Source of the DNA: Rhizobium sp. AQ_MP
Lineage (GTDB): Bacteria; Pseudomonadota; Alphaproteobacteria; Rhizobiales; Rhizobiaceae
Length of the DNA: 64,000 nucleotides
Direction of reading: 5' to 3'
Assembly (NCBI RefSeq): GCF_014237835.1
Contig: NZ_JACJVI010000019.1
Span: 1-64,000, forward strand
In this document: positions 17,312-26,447 of the stretch, one piece after another
How the letters are laid out: every line of letters starts with the position of its first letter
Numbering within the stretch: the first letter of the stretch is position 1
Made by a program: the position numbers and the translations under genes
The notes under the pieces: generated by a model
Seen by the model: only the letters and a program-made list of their open reading frames with translations
What the model was told of the DNA's origin: nothing
Database searches by the model: none

Positions 17312-17425
17312 GCCCCTCATCCGCCCTTCGGGCACCTTCTCCCCGCAGGCGGGGAGAAGGACACTCCATGGCTAGCGGTCGCCTCCCCCTCTCCCCGCTT
17401 GCGGGGAGAGGGTAGGGTGAGGGGC
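17312..17425. repeat. Palindromic repeat spanning the betI 3' end
   Basis: A 114-bp inverted repeat with ends GCCCCTCA (17312-17319) and TGAGGGGC (17418-17425). It holds two inner GC-rich hairpins (TTCTCCCCGC/GCGGGGAGAA and CTCTCCCCGC/GCGGGGAGAG). It is the widespread rhizobial intergenic type. It runs into the coding region: the last roughly 18 codons of betI lie inside it. Confidence 0.8.
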
Positions 17426-18019
17426 TATTGTTTCGGCGGTCGCGGCTTGCAGTTGCCCCGTCACATAATCCTCGACCAATGCGACAGAGGCATCAATCGA
17501 CAGGGGCGCTGCCTTCAGAGATTGCCGGATGTAGAGCCCGTCGATCATCGCGGCGGCACCGTCAGCAATCCGGCTCGCGTCGATGGGGCCGCAAAGCGGC
17601 TTCAGACCTGACATCAGGTTGGATTGCAGCCGCCGTGCATAGAGCGCGAGCAAGCGGCGCACCTCTTCCGAGCGTTGCGCCTCGGAGTAAAAGGCAAGCC
17701 AGGCGGCAACCACCTGAGGGTCGAACTGGTCCGCCTGGAAGGAAATGCGGATGACGGCCGAAATCCGCTCGCGCGGCGTTTCTGCTGCTGCCAGAGCCAC
17801 CACCGCATCGGCGCGCAGCTGGCGCAGCAGCGAGCGGATCGTCTCGATCAGCAGTTGGTCCTTGGACCCGAAATAGTGATGCGCGAGTGCTGCCGATACA
17901 CCCGCCTCGCGGGCGATCTCCGACATGGTCACGGTCAGCGAGCCGTGATGGCCGATCGTCTTCAACGCGGCATCAACGAGCGCCTTGCGGCGCACTGGCT
18001 CCATTCCGACCTTCGGCAT
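17372..18019 (-). CDS. betI: TetR-family transcriptional repressor of choline genes
   Basis: A 215-residue TetR-type regulator. N-terminal helix-turn-helix (about 10-55): VGMEPVRRKALVDAALKTIGHHGSLTVTMSEIAREAGVSAALAHHYFGSKDQLL, the BetI signature. BetI represses bet genes until choline is present. ATG 18019 starts the canonical MPKVG; a start 17 codons upstream would lie in the operator. E. coli BetI has 195 residues; the extra C-terminus here (about 198-215, TIAPHPTLSPQAGRG...) is encoded by the palindromic repeat, so it was probably added by repeat insertion. A perfect 8-bp-arm operator lies about 30 bases upstream. Confidence 0.93.
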   Translation of the reverse strand: MPKVGMEPVRRKALVDAALKTIGHHGSLTVTMSEIAREAGVSAALAHHYFGSKDQLLIETIRSLLRQLRADAVVALAAAETPRERISAVIRISFQADQFDPQVVAAWLAFYSEAQRSEEVRRLLALYARRLQSNLMSGLKPLCGPIDASRIADGAAAMIDGLYIRQSLKAAPLSIDASVALVEDYVTGQLQAATAETIAPHPTLSPQAGRGGGDR

Positions 18020-18050
18020 GTTTGTTCCCCTATCTTGCCAGATGATAATT

Positions 18051-18070
18051 TTGATTGACTGATCAATCAA
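18051..18070. promoter_or_regulatory. BetI operator
   Basis: TTGATTGA-CTGA-TCAATCAA, a perfect 8-bp-arm palindrome 31 bases upstream of the betI ATG. Sites with ATTGA/TCAAT arms are known for BetI in enterobacteria and rhizobia. It implies autoregulation and choline-responsive control of the bet genes. Confidence 0.8.
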
Positions 18071-18353
18071 TAAAAATTCTGCGACATAGCGGCTGCCTGG
18101 AAAACGGCGCGTTTACCGTAAATCGTCTGCGTCCAAACGGGAGCCGATCGCATGGGGCGCAACCAATTCCTGCCCGTCTGAAGGCGCGCCATTCCGGGCT
18201 TTTCCTGTGATCGGGCGCCTCTCCCGAAATGCCCCCTCCGCAGTTTCCGTCATCAAATCTTCATCCGGCTGTCACACTGGAGAAAGCCTTTGTTGACGAT
18301 TGGCCCGGCACATTTCCGCCCATAAAAACAAATGGATATTGGAGTGGTGCGTC

Positions 18354-20153
18354 ATGTCTGCAGGGGTGGCTGAGGATTTCGGAGCGCTGCGCCGTTTCGC
18401 CAGTGACCAGCTCGTGACGCTTGCGAAGCTCGTCATCGAAAACGCCTTCCAGCCGATCGTCGAGGTCGGCACCGGCGCTGTCTTCGGCCATGAGAGCCTG
18501 ATGCGCGGCCATGACCGGATCGGCTTCGAAAGCCCGCTCGACTTGCTTGATCAGGCCGCCGAAACCGGCCAGCTTCTCGCCCTTGAACAGATGGTCGCAA
18601 GCCGGGCGCTCGCCAAATTTGCGACGCTTCCGGATTGCGCCAGCGCGACCCTCTTCCTCAATCTCGATGTCCGCCTGATACCCGATGGCAATGCACTCGT
18701 GGATACGCTGCTCGACCAGCTGCGCAAGGCGCACGTGCCGCCGTCCTCCGTCTGCTTCGAGCTTTCGGAGCGTTTCGACAACACCCGCGTTCCGGAATTC
18801 GCAAGCCTTGTCGAGCGCCTGCGCCGCTCCGGCTTCAAGCTCGCCATCGATGATTTCGGCGTCGGCCACGGCGAGATGAAGCTGCTGTGTGATTTCCCCG
18901 TCGACTATGTGAAGATCGACCGCCACTTCATCGCGGGGCTCGACAGCAATCCGCGCAAGCGCCACCTCGTCAAGAACATCGTCAATTTCTGCCATGTGCT
19001 GGGCGTCCGCGTCATTGCCGAGGGCATCGAGACCGAGAGCGAGTTCCTCGCCTGCCGCGAATTCGGCGTCGATCTGGTCCAGGGCTGGTATATCGCCCGC
19101 CCCAGCACCATCGTCTCGGAACTGAAAAGCGCCTTTCCCCATCTCCAGGATGTCGGCAAGGCCCGCCGCACCACCCAATCGCTCGACGAGATCCTGATCC
19201 GCAAACAGATCGAGACGCTGCCGACCGTCTACGAACACGAGAATATCGACCACGTCTTCGATCTCTTCCGCCGCAATCCCGGCCAGTCCTTCTTTCCCGT
19301 CTTGAATGCCAATGGCGAACCGCGCGGCATCATCAACGAGCGGCATCTCAAGGAATACATCTACCAGCCCTTCGGCCGCGATCTCCTCAAGAACAAGCTC
19401 TATGAGCGCTCGATCTCCCACTTCGTCGACCGCGCGCCGATCGTCGGGCTCGATGCCGAAGCCGAGCGGCTGATGACGATCTTCGCCAATATGGAAGGCT
19501 CCGACTGTGTCATCCTGACGGAAAACATGCGCTACGCCGGCGTCGTCTCCGCCGCCTCGCTGATCCGCATCATGAGCGAGAAGCAACTGAAGACCGCCCA
19601 GGATCAGAACCCGCTGACCGGCTTGCCCGGCAACCGCGCGATCCGCGACTTCATGCGCGCGGCAGCGCTGGACGGCGATGGCGCCCGTTTCTTCTGCTAC
19701 TGCGATTTCGACCACTTCAAGCCGTTCAACGACCACTACGGCTTCCACCAGGGCGACCACGCGATCTCGCTCTTCGCCGCGCTCCTGCGCCGCTATTTCT
19801 TCTCCGAGGGTGATTTCCTCGGCCATGTCGGCGGCGACGATTTCTTCATCGGCGTCAGCGACTGGACCCGCGAGGAACTGACGGAAATCCTCGACCGGCT
19901 GCTCTCCGATTTCCACGACGATGTCGTCGGCCTCTATTCGGAAGCCGACCGCCAGACCGGCCACATCAAGGGCCTCGACCGTCAGGGCCACGAGCGCGAA
20001 TTCCCCCTGATGCGCTGCTCGATCGGCGTGCTCGAACTCCCCGCCGGCCTCGTCATCGACGACGTCAACCGCATCAGCGGCGAGATCGCGGAGTTGAAGA
20101 AGCAGGCGAAGGAGAATGAGGAAGGCCTCTCCTTCGGGTTGATCGGGGGCTAG
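18354..20153 (+). CDS. EAL-CBS-GGDEF c-di-GMP turnover protein
   Basis: A 599-residue cytoplasmic protein. Residues about 25-255 form an EAL phosphodiesterase domain: [15 protein letters not shown] (Glu-x-Leu), [38 protein letters not shown] and QGWYIARP, with all metal and catalytic positions retained. Residues about 265-415 look like a CBS pair ([41 protein letters not shown]). Residues about 420-590 are a diguanylate cyclase domain with [12 protein letters not shown]-like elements and an intact GGDDF. It could both make and degrade c-di-GMP, gated by nucleotide binding at the CBS region. ATG 18354 has a GGAGTGG site. Confidence 0.88.
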   Translation: MSAGVAEDFGALRRFASDQLVTLAKLVIENAFQPIVEVGTGAVFGHESLMRGHDRIGFESPLDLLDQAAETGQLLALEQMVASRALAKFATLPDCASATLFLNLDVRLIPDGNALVDTLLDQLRKAHVPPSSVCFELSERFDNTRVPEFASLVERLRRSGFKLAIDDFGVGHGEMKLLCDFPVDYVKIDRHFIAGLDSNPRKRHLVKNIVNFCHVLGVRVIAEGIETESEFLACREFGVDLVQGWYIARPSTIVSELKSAFPHLQDVGKARRTTQSLDEILIRKQIETLPTVYEHENIDHVFDLFRRNPGQSFFPVLNANGEPRGIINERHLKEYIYQPFGRDLLKNKLYERSISHFVDRAPIVGLDAEAERLMTIFANMEGSDCVILTENMRYAGVVSAASLIRIMSEKQLKTAQDQNPLTGLPGNRAIRDFMRAAALDGDGARFFCYCDFDHFKPFNDHYGFHQGDHAISLFAALLRRYFFSEGDFLGHVGGDDFFIGVSDWTREELTEILDRLLSDFHDDVVGLYSEADRQTGHIKGLDRQGHEREFPLMRCSIGVLELPAGLVIDDVNRISGEIAELKKQAKENEEGLSFGLIGG

Positions 20154-20262
20154 GCCCGCTAACTCCGGATACCATTTGCCGCGTCGGACCAAGGGCCTCC
20201 TTTTCATCGCATTTGAGAGGCTCTATGCCTCACCTTGCGCAATCGATCCGAGGAGCCCGCCG

Positions 20263-21264
20263 ATGTCACTGCCCGCCAGCATGCGTCATGTTGATCTCAC
20301 CACCCATGGTGGCCCGGAGGTCATGCGCCTCGTCGAGGGGCCGTTGCCGAGCCCCAGGCCGGGCGAGGTGTTGGTGAAGGTGGAGGCGGCGGGCGTCAAC
20401 CGGCCGGATGTCGCCCAGCGCCAGGGAAGCTATCCGCCGCCGAAGGATGCAAGCCCCATTCTAGGCCTCGAAATCGCCGGCGAGATCGTCGGCCTTGGCA
20501 CCGGTGTCACCGATTTCCAGATCGGCGACCGCATCTGCGCGCTCGCCAATGGCGGCGGCTATGCCGAGTATTGCGCCGTCCCCGCAAGCCAGGCTCTGCC
20601 CTTCCCCAAGGGCTATGACGCCGTGCAGGCTGCCGCGCTTCCGGAAACCTTCTTCACCGTCTGGGCCAATCTCTTCCAGATGGCGGGCCTGACCGAAGGC
20701 GAGACCGTGCTCATCCATGGCGGATCCTCCGGCATCGGCACGACCGCCATCCAGCTTGCAAGAGCCTTCGGCGCCACCGTTTTCACCACAGCCGGCTCGG
20801 CGGAAAAATGCGCCGCCTGCATGGATTTAGGCGCGGTGAGGGCGATCAACTACAAGGCCGAGGATTTCGTCGAGATCGTCAAGGAGGAGACTCAAGGGCG
20901 GGGCGTCGATGTCGTGCTCGACATGATCGGGGCCGCCTATTTCGATCGCAATCTGCAGGTCCTCGCAAAGGACGGCTGCCTCTCCATCATCGCCTTCCTC
21001 GGCGGCGCGGTGGCGGAAAAAGCAGATCTTCGCCCGATCATGGTCAAGCGCCTCACCGTGACCGGCTCCACCATGCGACCCCGGACGGCGGAAGAGAAAC
21101 GCGCCATCCGCGATGACCTCGCCACCGAAGTCTGGCCCCGCCTGGAGCGCGGCGAACTCGCCCCGGTCATCCACGCGGTCATGCCCTTCGAGGAGGTCGT
21201 GGAGGCACACCGGCTGATGGAAAGCTCTGAACATATCGGCAAGATCGTGCTCAATATGGGCTGA
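20263..21264 (+). CDS. NAD(P)H quinone oxidoreductase, PIG3-like MDR family
   Basis: A 333-residue zinc-independent medium-chain dehydrogenase. The N-terminal GroES-like domain has [38 protein letters not shown], matching PIG3/TP53I3-type quinone oxidoreductases. The nucleotide domain has [23 protein letters not shown]. No zinc ligands are present. It reduces quinones with NADPH. Start chosen at the ATG after GAGGAG; upstream in-frame codons lack a ribosome site. Independent of its neighbours. Confidence 0.88.
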   Translation: MSLPASMRHVDLTTHGGPEVMRLVEGPLPSPRPGEVLVKVEAAGVNRPDVAQRQGSYPPPKDASPILGLEIAGEIVGLGTGVTDFQIGDRICALANGGGYAEYCAVPASQALPFPKGYDAVQAAALPETFFTVWANLFQMAGLTEGETVLIHGGSSGIGTTAIQLARAFGATVFTTAGSAEKCAACMDLGAVRAINYKAEDFVEIVKEETQGRGVDVVLDMIGAAYFDRNLQVLAKDGCLSIIAFLGGAVAEKADLRPIMVKRLTVTGSTMRPRTAEEKRAIRDDLATEVWPRLERGELAPVIHAVMPFEEVVEAHRLMESSEHIGKIVLNMG

Positions 21265-21307
21265 GGCGAGTGCCGCTCGCCAAAGGCTGGCGCCTCGCGC
21301 GCGGCCA

Positions 21308-22450
21308 TCATGCGGCGACCGCGAATTTCCCAAGATCGAGCGTCGCGGGGATTTCGCGGTCCATTCCGCCACCGCTGCGCTTCGCGCGGTAGGAGGCCTT
21401 GTCCGCCGTGACCATCATGTGGTCCAGATCCGCCGATCCGCACAAAGCCATCGTATAGCCGAGGCTGATGCCGATGCAGATCTCCTCACCGGCGATCCTG
21501 TATGGCGCGCCGAGAACATCGAGGACCCTGCGCGCCAGGACTTCCGCCTGAGCGGGATCCCTGAGATTGGGTTGAAGGATGACGAATTCGTCGCCGCCAA
21601 TCCGGATCGCGATCGCCGGCTTGTTCAATTCTTCCCGCAGCCGCCCGGCGATCGCGACCAGCAAGGCATCTCCGACAGCGTGACCAAAGCGGTCATTGAC
21701 ATGCTTGAATCCGTCAAGGTCGAAGCAATGCACGCAGGTGAGGGCATCCTCGGCGCTCCCAAGGCTCAGATAGGCCTCGCTCAGCGCCGTGCGATTGCCA
21801 AGCCCCGTCAGCGGATCGTGGCGGGCCTGATGCTCCATCTCAAGGAACAGTCGGATCTGCCGGACGGTCGTTCGGTAGACATGCAGCATGCTCTGCATTG
21901 CCGCGACAATGAAGATCACGCAGAGCAGCCCCAGGATCCAATGGGCCATATCGCCATAGAGCACCACTGCGATTGTCGCTGGGACGGCTGCAATCAGGAT
22001 CGCAACTGCGGCGATATACGGCCGAACGGATATCCGGACGGTGACGCCGGCGCAGTATCCGAAGGTCAGCGCTGCGGCAAGGATGTGCACCGACAGGTCG
22101 CGGTGGGAAAAGGCGACCGTGGCAAGCGTGCCGACACAGCCCGCAATCAGAAAGATGAAAACCCCCTGAACCTTCTCCCAGCGGGCAGCATCCGCAACCG
22201 TTGTGCGCGCCTTCGCGTCTGCGCGCCGATGGGCCAGGGAAACGGCAATCTTGGCAAGCGATGCAAGGGCTCCGGCGATCGTCGCAATCAGCACCGGCAT
22301 GCTCCCGAGGCTCTGATAGGCAAAGAGCCCGACAGCCAGGATGGTGATCCCCATGATCGTCGTCGGGGTCAGCGTCGAGTGCAACTCCGATACCAGCGTC
22401 TTGAACACATCGTCGGTTTCCCTGTAGCGCACGCCAGATCCCTCAAGCAC
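21308..22450 (-). CDS. Membrane diguanylate cyclase
   Basis: A 380-residue protein. Residues about 30-205 contain six to seven predicted membrane helices (TIMGITILAVGLFAYQ, IATIAGALASLAKIA, GVFIFLIAGCVGTLATVAF, and others). Residues about 210-370 form a GGDEF domain with DPLTGLGNR, FDLDGFKHVNDRFGHAVGD and RIGGDEFVILQ, all intact, so cyclase activity is expected. The C-terminal MVTADKASYRAKRSGGG is typical. No RxxD inhibitory site is obvious. It likely makes c-di-GMP in response to a membrane-sensed signal. Confidence 0.88.
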   Translation of the reverse strand: MLEGSGVRYRETDDVFKTLVSELHSTLTPTTIMGITILAVGLFAYQSLGSMPVLIATIAGALASLAKIAVSLAHRRADAKARTTVADAARWEKVQGVFIFLIAGCVGTLATVAFSHRDLSVHILAAALTFGYCAGVTVRISVRPYIAAVAILIAAVPATIAVVLYGDMAHWILGLLCVIFIVAAMQSMLHVYRTTVRQIRLFLEMEHQARHDPLTGLGNRTALSEAYLSLGSAEDALTCVHCFDLDGFKHVNDRFGHAVGDALLVAIAGRLREELNKPAIAIRIGGDEFVILQPNLRDPAQAEVLARRVLDVLGAPYRIAGEEICIGISLGYTMALCGSADLDHMMVTADKASYRAKRSGGGMDREIPATLDLGKFAVAA

Positions 22451-22602
22451 ATGGTTTGGGGCCGCCGAGGGCCCATGGCTGTCATGATCTTGAGACGCGG
22501 GAGCTTAATATTCGGTCAGGCCGAACAGTAAAATCTGATATCTTGATGCATGATGTCATTTGGATGGGAGGCCGGTCACCCATTCAGTGCTGCACCTCGC
22601 CA

Positions 22603-23628
22603 TCAAGACACGCTCACCGGCTTCGACCGCAGCCGGCTTGCCGTCGCCGGATCGGCGCGGCGGCAGAGGCGGGGCGGCAGGCCCTTCATGATCAGTTCGG
22701 CATCGGCAACGGCCATGGATCCCAGCGCATAGAAGGCGTCCCGCGTGCCGCCGGTCCGGTGTGCCGAAAGCAGGAGCCCCGAGGCTTTGCGCACGGGATC
22801 GTCCGCCGCAACGGGCTCCTCCGGAAACACGTCCGTCGCCACCTGTATATGGCCGGATTGCGCCGCTTCGATCATCGCCGGGAAATCGACGACAGCCGCA
22901 CGGCTCATCAGCAGGAAAGCCGCCCCCGGCTTCATCATCGCGAACTCTTTGCTGCCGATGAAGCCCTCGTTCTCGCTGGTAACGCTCGCGAAGACGAGGA
23001 CCACCTGGCTTTCGCGGAGCACCTCGTCGAGCGTCGCCGGCTCGCAGTCCTGGCCTTCGATAATCTCTCTCGGAAGCCAGGGATCGAAAACGCGGACCCT
23101 GTTCTTGAACGGGCGGATGAGGTCGCGAAAGGCATGGCCGAGATCGCCAAAGCCGATGAGCCCGACAGGAGCGCCGGCAAAGCGGAAGGTCTTCGCATTG
23201 CCCTCCAGACCATAGCGCTCGACGCCCAGGCGAAAGTCGCGATCCGCCGCAGTAATCCCCCGGGCAAGATCGAGCGCCATGGCAAGGGCTGCCTCCGCCA
23301 CCGGCGAGGCAAAGGCCGAGGCCGGCGTGATCACCCAGATCCCGCGTTCGACACAGGCCTGATAGTCGATATTCGCTAGGAAATTCGATTCGACGTTGAT
23401 GATCGCCTTCAGCTTCGGCGCCCGGTCGAGCCGCTCTTTCGGCATGTCGGTCTGGCCGAAGATAAGGACGGTATCGGAAAGATGCTGTTCGACGACATCG
23501 GCAGGCATGGGGCGATCCTCCGATACGATGACCTCGCCCAGGGCCTCCAGCCGGGCCCGGACGGCGGGCTCCATGATCAGATCCAGCGTCCGCGGCAATG
23601 GATCGACCAGAATGACGGAACGGCTCAT
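22603..23628 (-). CDS. D-2-hydroxyacid dehydrogenase family protein
   Basis: A 341-residue NAD-dependent dehydrogenase of the D-isomer hydroxyacid family. Seen: the nucleotide-binding GLIGFGDLGHAFRDLI, the catalytic Arg region MSRAAVVDFPAMIEA, Glu in TDVFPEEPV and the active-site His in LLLSAHRTGGTRDAF. It interconverts a 2-oxoacid and a D-hydroxyacid; the substrate cannot be stated. ATG 23628 has a GGGAGG site. It stands alone downstream of no recognisable operon partner. Confidence 0.86.
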   Translation of the reverse strand: MSRSVILVDPLPRTLDLIMEPAVRARLEALGEVIVSEDRPMPADVVEQHLSDTVLIFGQTDMPKERLDRAPKLKAIINVESNFLANIDYQACVERGIWVITPASAFASPVAEAALAMALDLARGITAADRDFRLGVERYGLEGNAKTFRFAGAPVGLIGFGDLGHAFRDLIRPFKNRVRVFDPWLPREIIEGQDCEPATLDEVLRESQVVLVFASVTSENEGFIGSKEFAMMKPGAAFLLMSRAAVVDFPAMIEAAQSGHIQVATDVFPEEPVAADDPVRKASGLLLSAHRTGGTRDAFYALGSMAVADAELIMKGLPPRLCRRADPATASRLRSKPVSVS

Positions 23629-23833
23629 TGTTTCCTCCCTTAAGAATCCCGACTGGCGCAAAGCTTAGCGCGAAATGCCGCTCCATGGGCAAGTCATGGC
23701 GAGGAGCCGTTCGGAGTTGAAAAGCTCTTCACCTTCGGGAAAGAAATGACTGGGGATCACAACCCCGTGCCAGCCTTGATTCCGCCCCCTTCTTAAGACC
23801 TTGGTAACACTTGGCATCACCCGGAGATTTTTC

Positions 23834-25141
23834 ATGGCGCTTGGCGCTTCGCATCGTTTGCAGGATGGCGTCGTTGCCGTCGAAACCATGACCCGTTTTG
23901 CGCTCGCCGTGCTGGCACTTGCCTCCGGCGTCTATACCTATCTCGGGGTGCGCAGCATTCTCGACGGTTCACCGACGGCGGTCTTCTTTGCCGCGATCAT
24001 CTATTCGGCCTCGGTCTCGGTCGCGATCTATGCCTTTTGGTCCTACATGGCGCGTTTCTATCCGCATGTGACGGGCAGGGCTGCCCGCACCGCCATGCTC
24101 GGCGTCATGGCGCTCGGCTGCGCCATGATCATCGCCATGTCGAGCTGGCTGAATGCAGCCGCGCTTGCCGGTTCTGCGGCGCTGGAACAGCATCTGGCCG
24201 AAACGGTGGAGGATTACACCGCTGATCTCGACCAGGCGCATCAGAACGCGCTCGCGGCCCAGAGCCTTCTGCCCGATATCCAGCGGGCCTCGGAGCGTTT
24301 TGCCCGGCTTGCCGAAGACGAGCGTCAGAACGGCGCGCTGACCGGCACCACGGGCTCCGGCAGCGTGGTCCAGCTTCTGTCGCAGATGTCGGCCCAGCTC
24401 AACGAGCTCGAAACCGGCATCACCGCCTCGCGGGAGAGGGTGACGACCCTGTTCGACCAGGGCCGCGCGCATCTGGAAACCATGCGCAAGCTCGTCTCCG
24501 CCCCCGGCGCGATCGCCCCGCGCAGCGACGAGTTCTCGGCGGAGGTCGTCGCCCTCTCCGGCGTCATCACCTCGCTGGAACAGACCTCGATTGCCCCCTC
24601 CGTCAAGCGCGCGGCGGAAGACCTCTCGCTCGGCTTCATCGCCCCGGTCGCCGATGGCCAGGCGGCGGATCTGGCGAACCGCCAGGATCAGGTCATGCAG
24701 ACGATCCGCGCCTCCGTCACCGCCCAGTCGCAGGTCCTGTCGCAGGCCGCAGACGACATTCTGGCCCGCGAGCCGGTGGCCGAGCGCCGTTTCGTTCCGC
24801 TGTCTTCGGCCGAGGCGGTGTTGCGTTACGCCGCCGATTTCATCCCGGCCTGGGCCGGCGCCATCTCGATCGACCTCCTGCCGGCGGTGCTTGTCTTCAT
24901 CCTCGCCGTCGTCCATGGCGCCATCCGCCGCCAGGATGAGCGGCTGCCCTTTGCCCAGCGCATCACCGCCGCCGAGTTGCTCGACGCGCTCGACGTCCAG
25001 CGCGCGCTCGCACGGCAGGGTGTCGATGTCGAGCAGGCCTTGCAATCGGCCGAAGCCGAGGATGAACGCAGCCGCACCGGCCTCAACGTCACCAGCCTCG
25101 ACATGTCGACGAAGGCACCGCGAAAGGGTCCGCCCGCGTGA
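23834..25141 (+). CDS. Membrane protein with long coiled-coil region, coupled to a ClpP-like gene
   Basis: A 435-residue protein I do not recognise. Three N-terminal helices (about 19-40, 47-71, 85-108), then a long polar, helical, coiled-coil-rich segment (about 112-335: Gln/Glu/Ala-rich, e.g. QLLSQMSAQLNELETGITASRERVTTLFDQGRAHLETM), a fourth helix (about 345-365) and a cytoplasmic tail of about 65 residues. The topology, with a long extra-cytoplasmic helical loop, recalls a sensor or scaffold. ATG 23834 follows GGAG. The downstream ClpP-like gene begins with GTG overlapping this stop codon by four bases, so the two proteins are likely partners. Confidence 0.75.
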   Translation: MALGASHRLQDGVVAVETMTRFALAVLALASGVYTYLGVRSILDGSPTAVFFAAIIYSASVSVAIYAFWSYMARFYPHVTGRAARTAMLGVMALGCAMIIAMSSWLNAAALAGSAALEQHLAETVEDYTADLDQAHQNALAAQSLLPDIQRASERFARLAEDERQNGALTGTTGSGSVVQLLSQMSAQLNELETGITASRERVTTLFDQGRAHLETMRKLVSAPGAIAPRSDEFSAEVVALSGVITSLEQTSIAPSVKRAAEDLSLGFIAPVADGQAADLANRQDQVMQTIRASVTAQSQVLSQAADDILAREPVAERRFVPLSSAEAVLRYAADFIPAWAGAISIDLLPAVLVFILAVVHGAIRRQDERLPFAQRITAAELLDALDVQRALARQGVDVEQALQSAEAEDERSRTGLNVTSLDMSTKAPRKGPPA

Positions 25142-25935
25142 AGCCTTCAACGCCCTTTGTCCGATTGAAGAACGCCTTCCTGAGTGCCGATGACGGCCTC
25201 CTGATGCGGGGCGCCTTCTTCGGCCTTTTGGCGGCGGCAGGCGCTTTTCTCTTCGTCGATCTGAGGGAAATGAGCCTCGCCAATGCGGCACTCCCCGGCC
25301 ACGATCCGATGACGACGGACGCCCCGGTCCTTCCGCCGGCGCTCACCGACGGTGTCCCGCATCCTCCGCCCGTCGAGCCGGCCACCCCACAGGACGAATT
25401 GCGCCAGCCGATGCGCTTCGAGCTCACCACCGGAGGCGTCTTGAAGGCCGAAGGCGCGATCGATCTCGGCGCGGCCGATCGCTTTGCCGAGGAGATCGCG
25501 GCCCGGGGCGAATATGTGAAGTCGATCACCCTGAACTCCCCCGGCGGCTCCGTGGAGGATGCGCTGGCGATCTCCCGGCTGATCCGCGAAAAGGGGCTCA
25601 ACACCCAGGTGGAAACCCGCGCTCTGTGTGCCTCATCCTGTCCGCTGATCCTCGCCGGCGGCGTGGCGCGCCAGGCCGCTCAAGACGCGATTGTCGGCGT
25701 GCATCAGGTCTTCAATGCCGGCGAAGAGCGCCCCTCGCCGGAACAGGCCATGTCGGCAGCCCAGAGCACGACGGCCCGCATCGCCCGTCACCTCGACGAC
25801 ATGGGCATTGCCGACGGCCTCTGGCTGCACGCACTCGAAACCCCGCCCGACCGGCTCTATTACCTGACCCCGGAGGAGATGACGCAATTCAAGCTGGTGA
25901 AGGAGCCTGTAGCGACCGCCAAGCAGGGCGATTGA
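25138..25935 (+). CDS. Membrane-anchored ClpP-like serine protease family protein
   Basis: A 265-residue protein starting at GTG in a GTGA overlap with the preceding gene. One N-terminal helix (about 23-40), a Pro-rich linker (about 50-90), then a ClpP/crotonase-like domain: ITLNSPGGSVEDALAISRLIREKG, the serine region RALCASSCPLILAGG (Ser166 or Ser167, flanked by Cys164 and Cys168) and VGVHQVFN (His189). This order fits the Ser-His-Asp triad of periplasmic ClpP-like proteins. The Cys pair could form a disulfide beside the active serine. It probably faces the periplasm and may act on its coiled-coil partner. Substrate unknown. Confidence 0.8.
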   Translation: MKPSTPFVRLKNAFLSADDGLLMRGAFFGLLAAAGAFLFVDLREMSLANAALPGHDPMTTDAPVLPPALTDGVPHPPPVEPATPQDELRQPMRFELTTGGVLKAEGAIDLGAADRFAEEIAARGEYVKSITLNSPGGSVEDALAISRLIREKGLNTQVETRALCASSCPLILAGGVARQAAQDAIVGVHQVFNAGEERPSPEQAMSAAQSTTARIARHLDDMGIADGLWLHALETPPDRLYYLTPEEMTQFKLVKEPVATAKQGD

Positions 25936-25974
25936 GGAAAGGCCCAATCACGCCGCAGCGATCTCGCACAGCCC

Positions 25975-26280
25975 TCAGATCCCGGAGCCATCCAGCTCCT
26001 TCTCGTCGACGCCCTCCCAGGCCGGGGGCCGGATCATGGCATCAGTATTGGCGCCCGGCAGCGGCATCCAGCATTTGAGTTCCGGTTCGGCATAGGAAAT
26101 GATGGCACCCGGCGTCGAATCCGAGGAGCGCCAGCCATCGGCCCCGAACCGGTCGCCGTTCGACCAGTAGACGAGATCGACCGCACCCGGCCCCTGTTCG
26201 GTGGCCCGGATGGTCACCAGAATGCGGCTCCCGTCGCGCGGTGCCGAGCGCATGTTCCGCCAGCGGATGGTATCGTCCAT
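25975..26280 (-). CDS. Conserved small hypothetical protein
   Basis: A 101-residue soluble protein without signal peptide. Distinctive features are an N-terminal WRNMRSAPRDGSRILVTIRATEQG segment and a Trp-rich middle (DLVYWSNGDRFGADGWRSSD...AEPELKCWMPLPG), reminiscent of small phage-like or DUF551-type proteins that share the APRDG...W..P pattern. ATG 26280 is preceded by GGGAGG; an in-frame extension upstream lacks such a site. Function unknown. Confidence 0.7.
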   Translation of the reverse strand: MDDTIRWRNMRSAPRDGSRILVTIRATEQGPGAVDLVYWSNGDRFGADGWRSSDSTPGAIISYAEPELKCWMPLPGANTDAMIRPPAWEGVDEKELDGSGI

Positions 26281-26447
26281 GATATGTCCTCCCATTGCAG
26301 AGCGAGTGTCGCCGCCTCGGGCTGGGTGGTCAACCCGGATTGCGCCGGCCATATCGCTCTAGTTGCTTCGAGCGCGAGACTTTACTTTTTGGTGAAGTGT
26401 GGCAGCTTGCGTAGGGAGTGTTCACGTACGGCTAAGACTTTGACTAA

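Noticed and set aside
18293-18327. TTGACG with CATAAA as a promoter for the EAL-CBS-GGDEF gene
   Set aside because: The spacer is 22 bases, too long for a sigma-70 promoter.
18261-20207. A 648-codon open frame on the minus strand opposite the EAL-CBS-GGDEF gene
   Set aside because: Antisense shadow with no homology-like motifs; the plus strand protein has clear domains.
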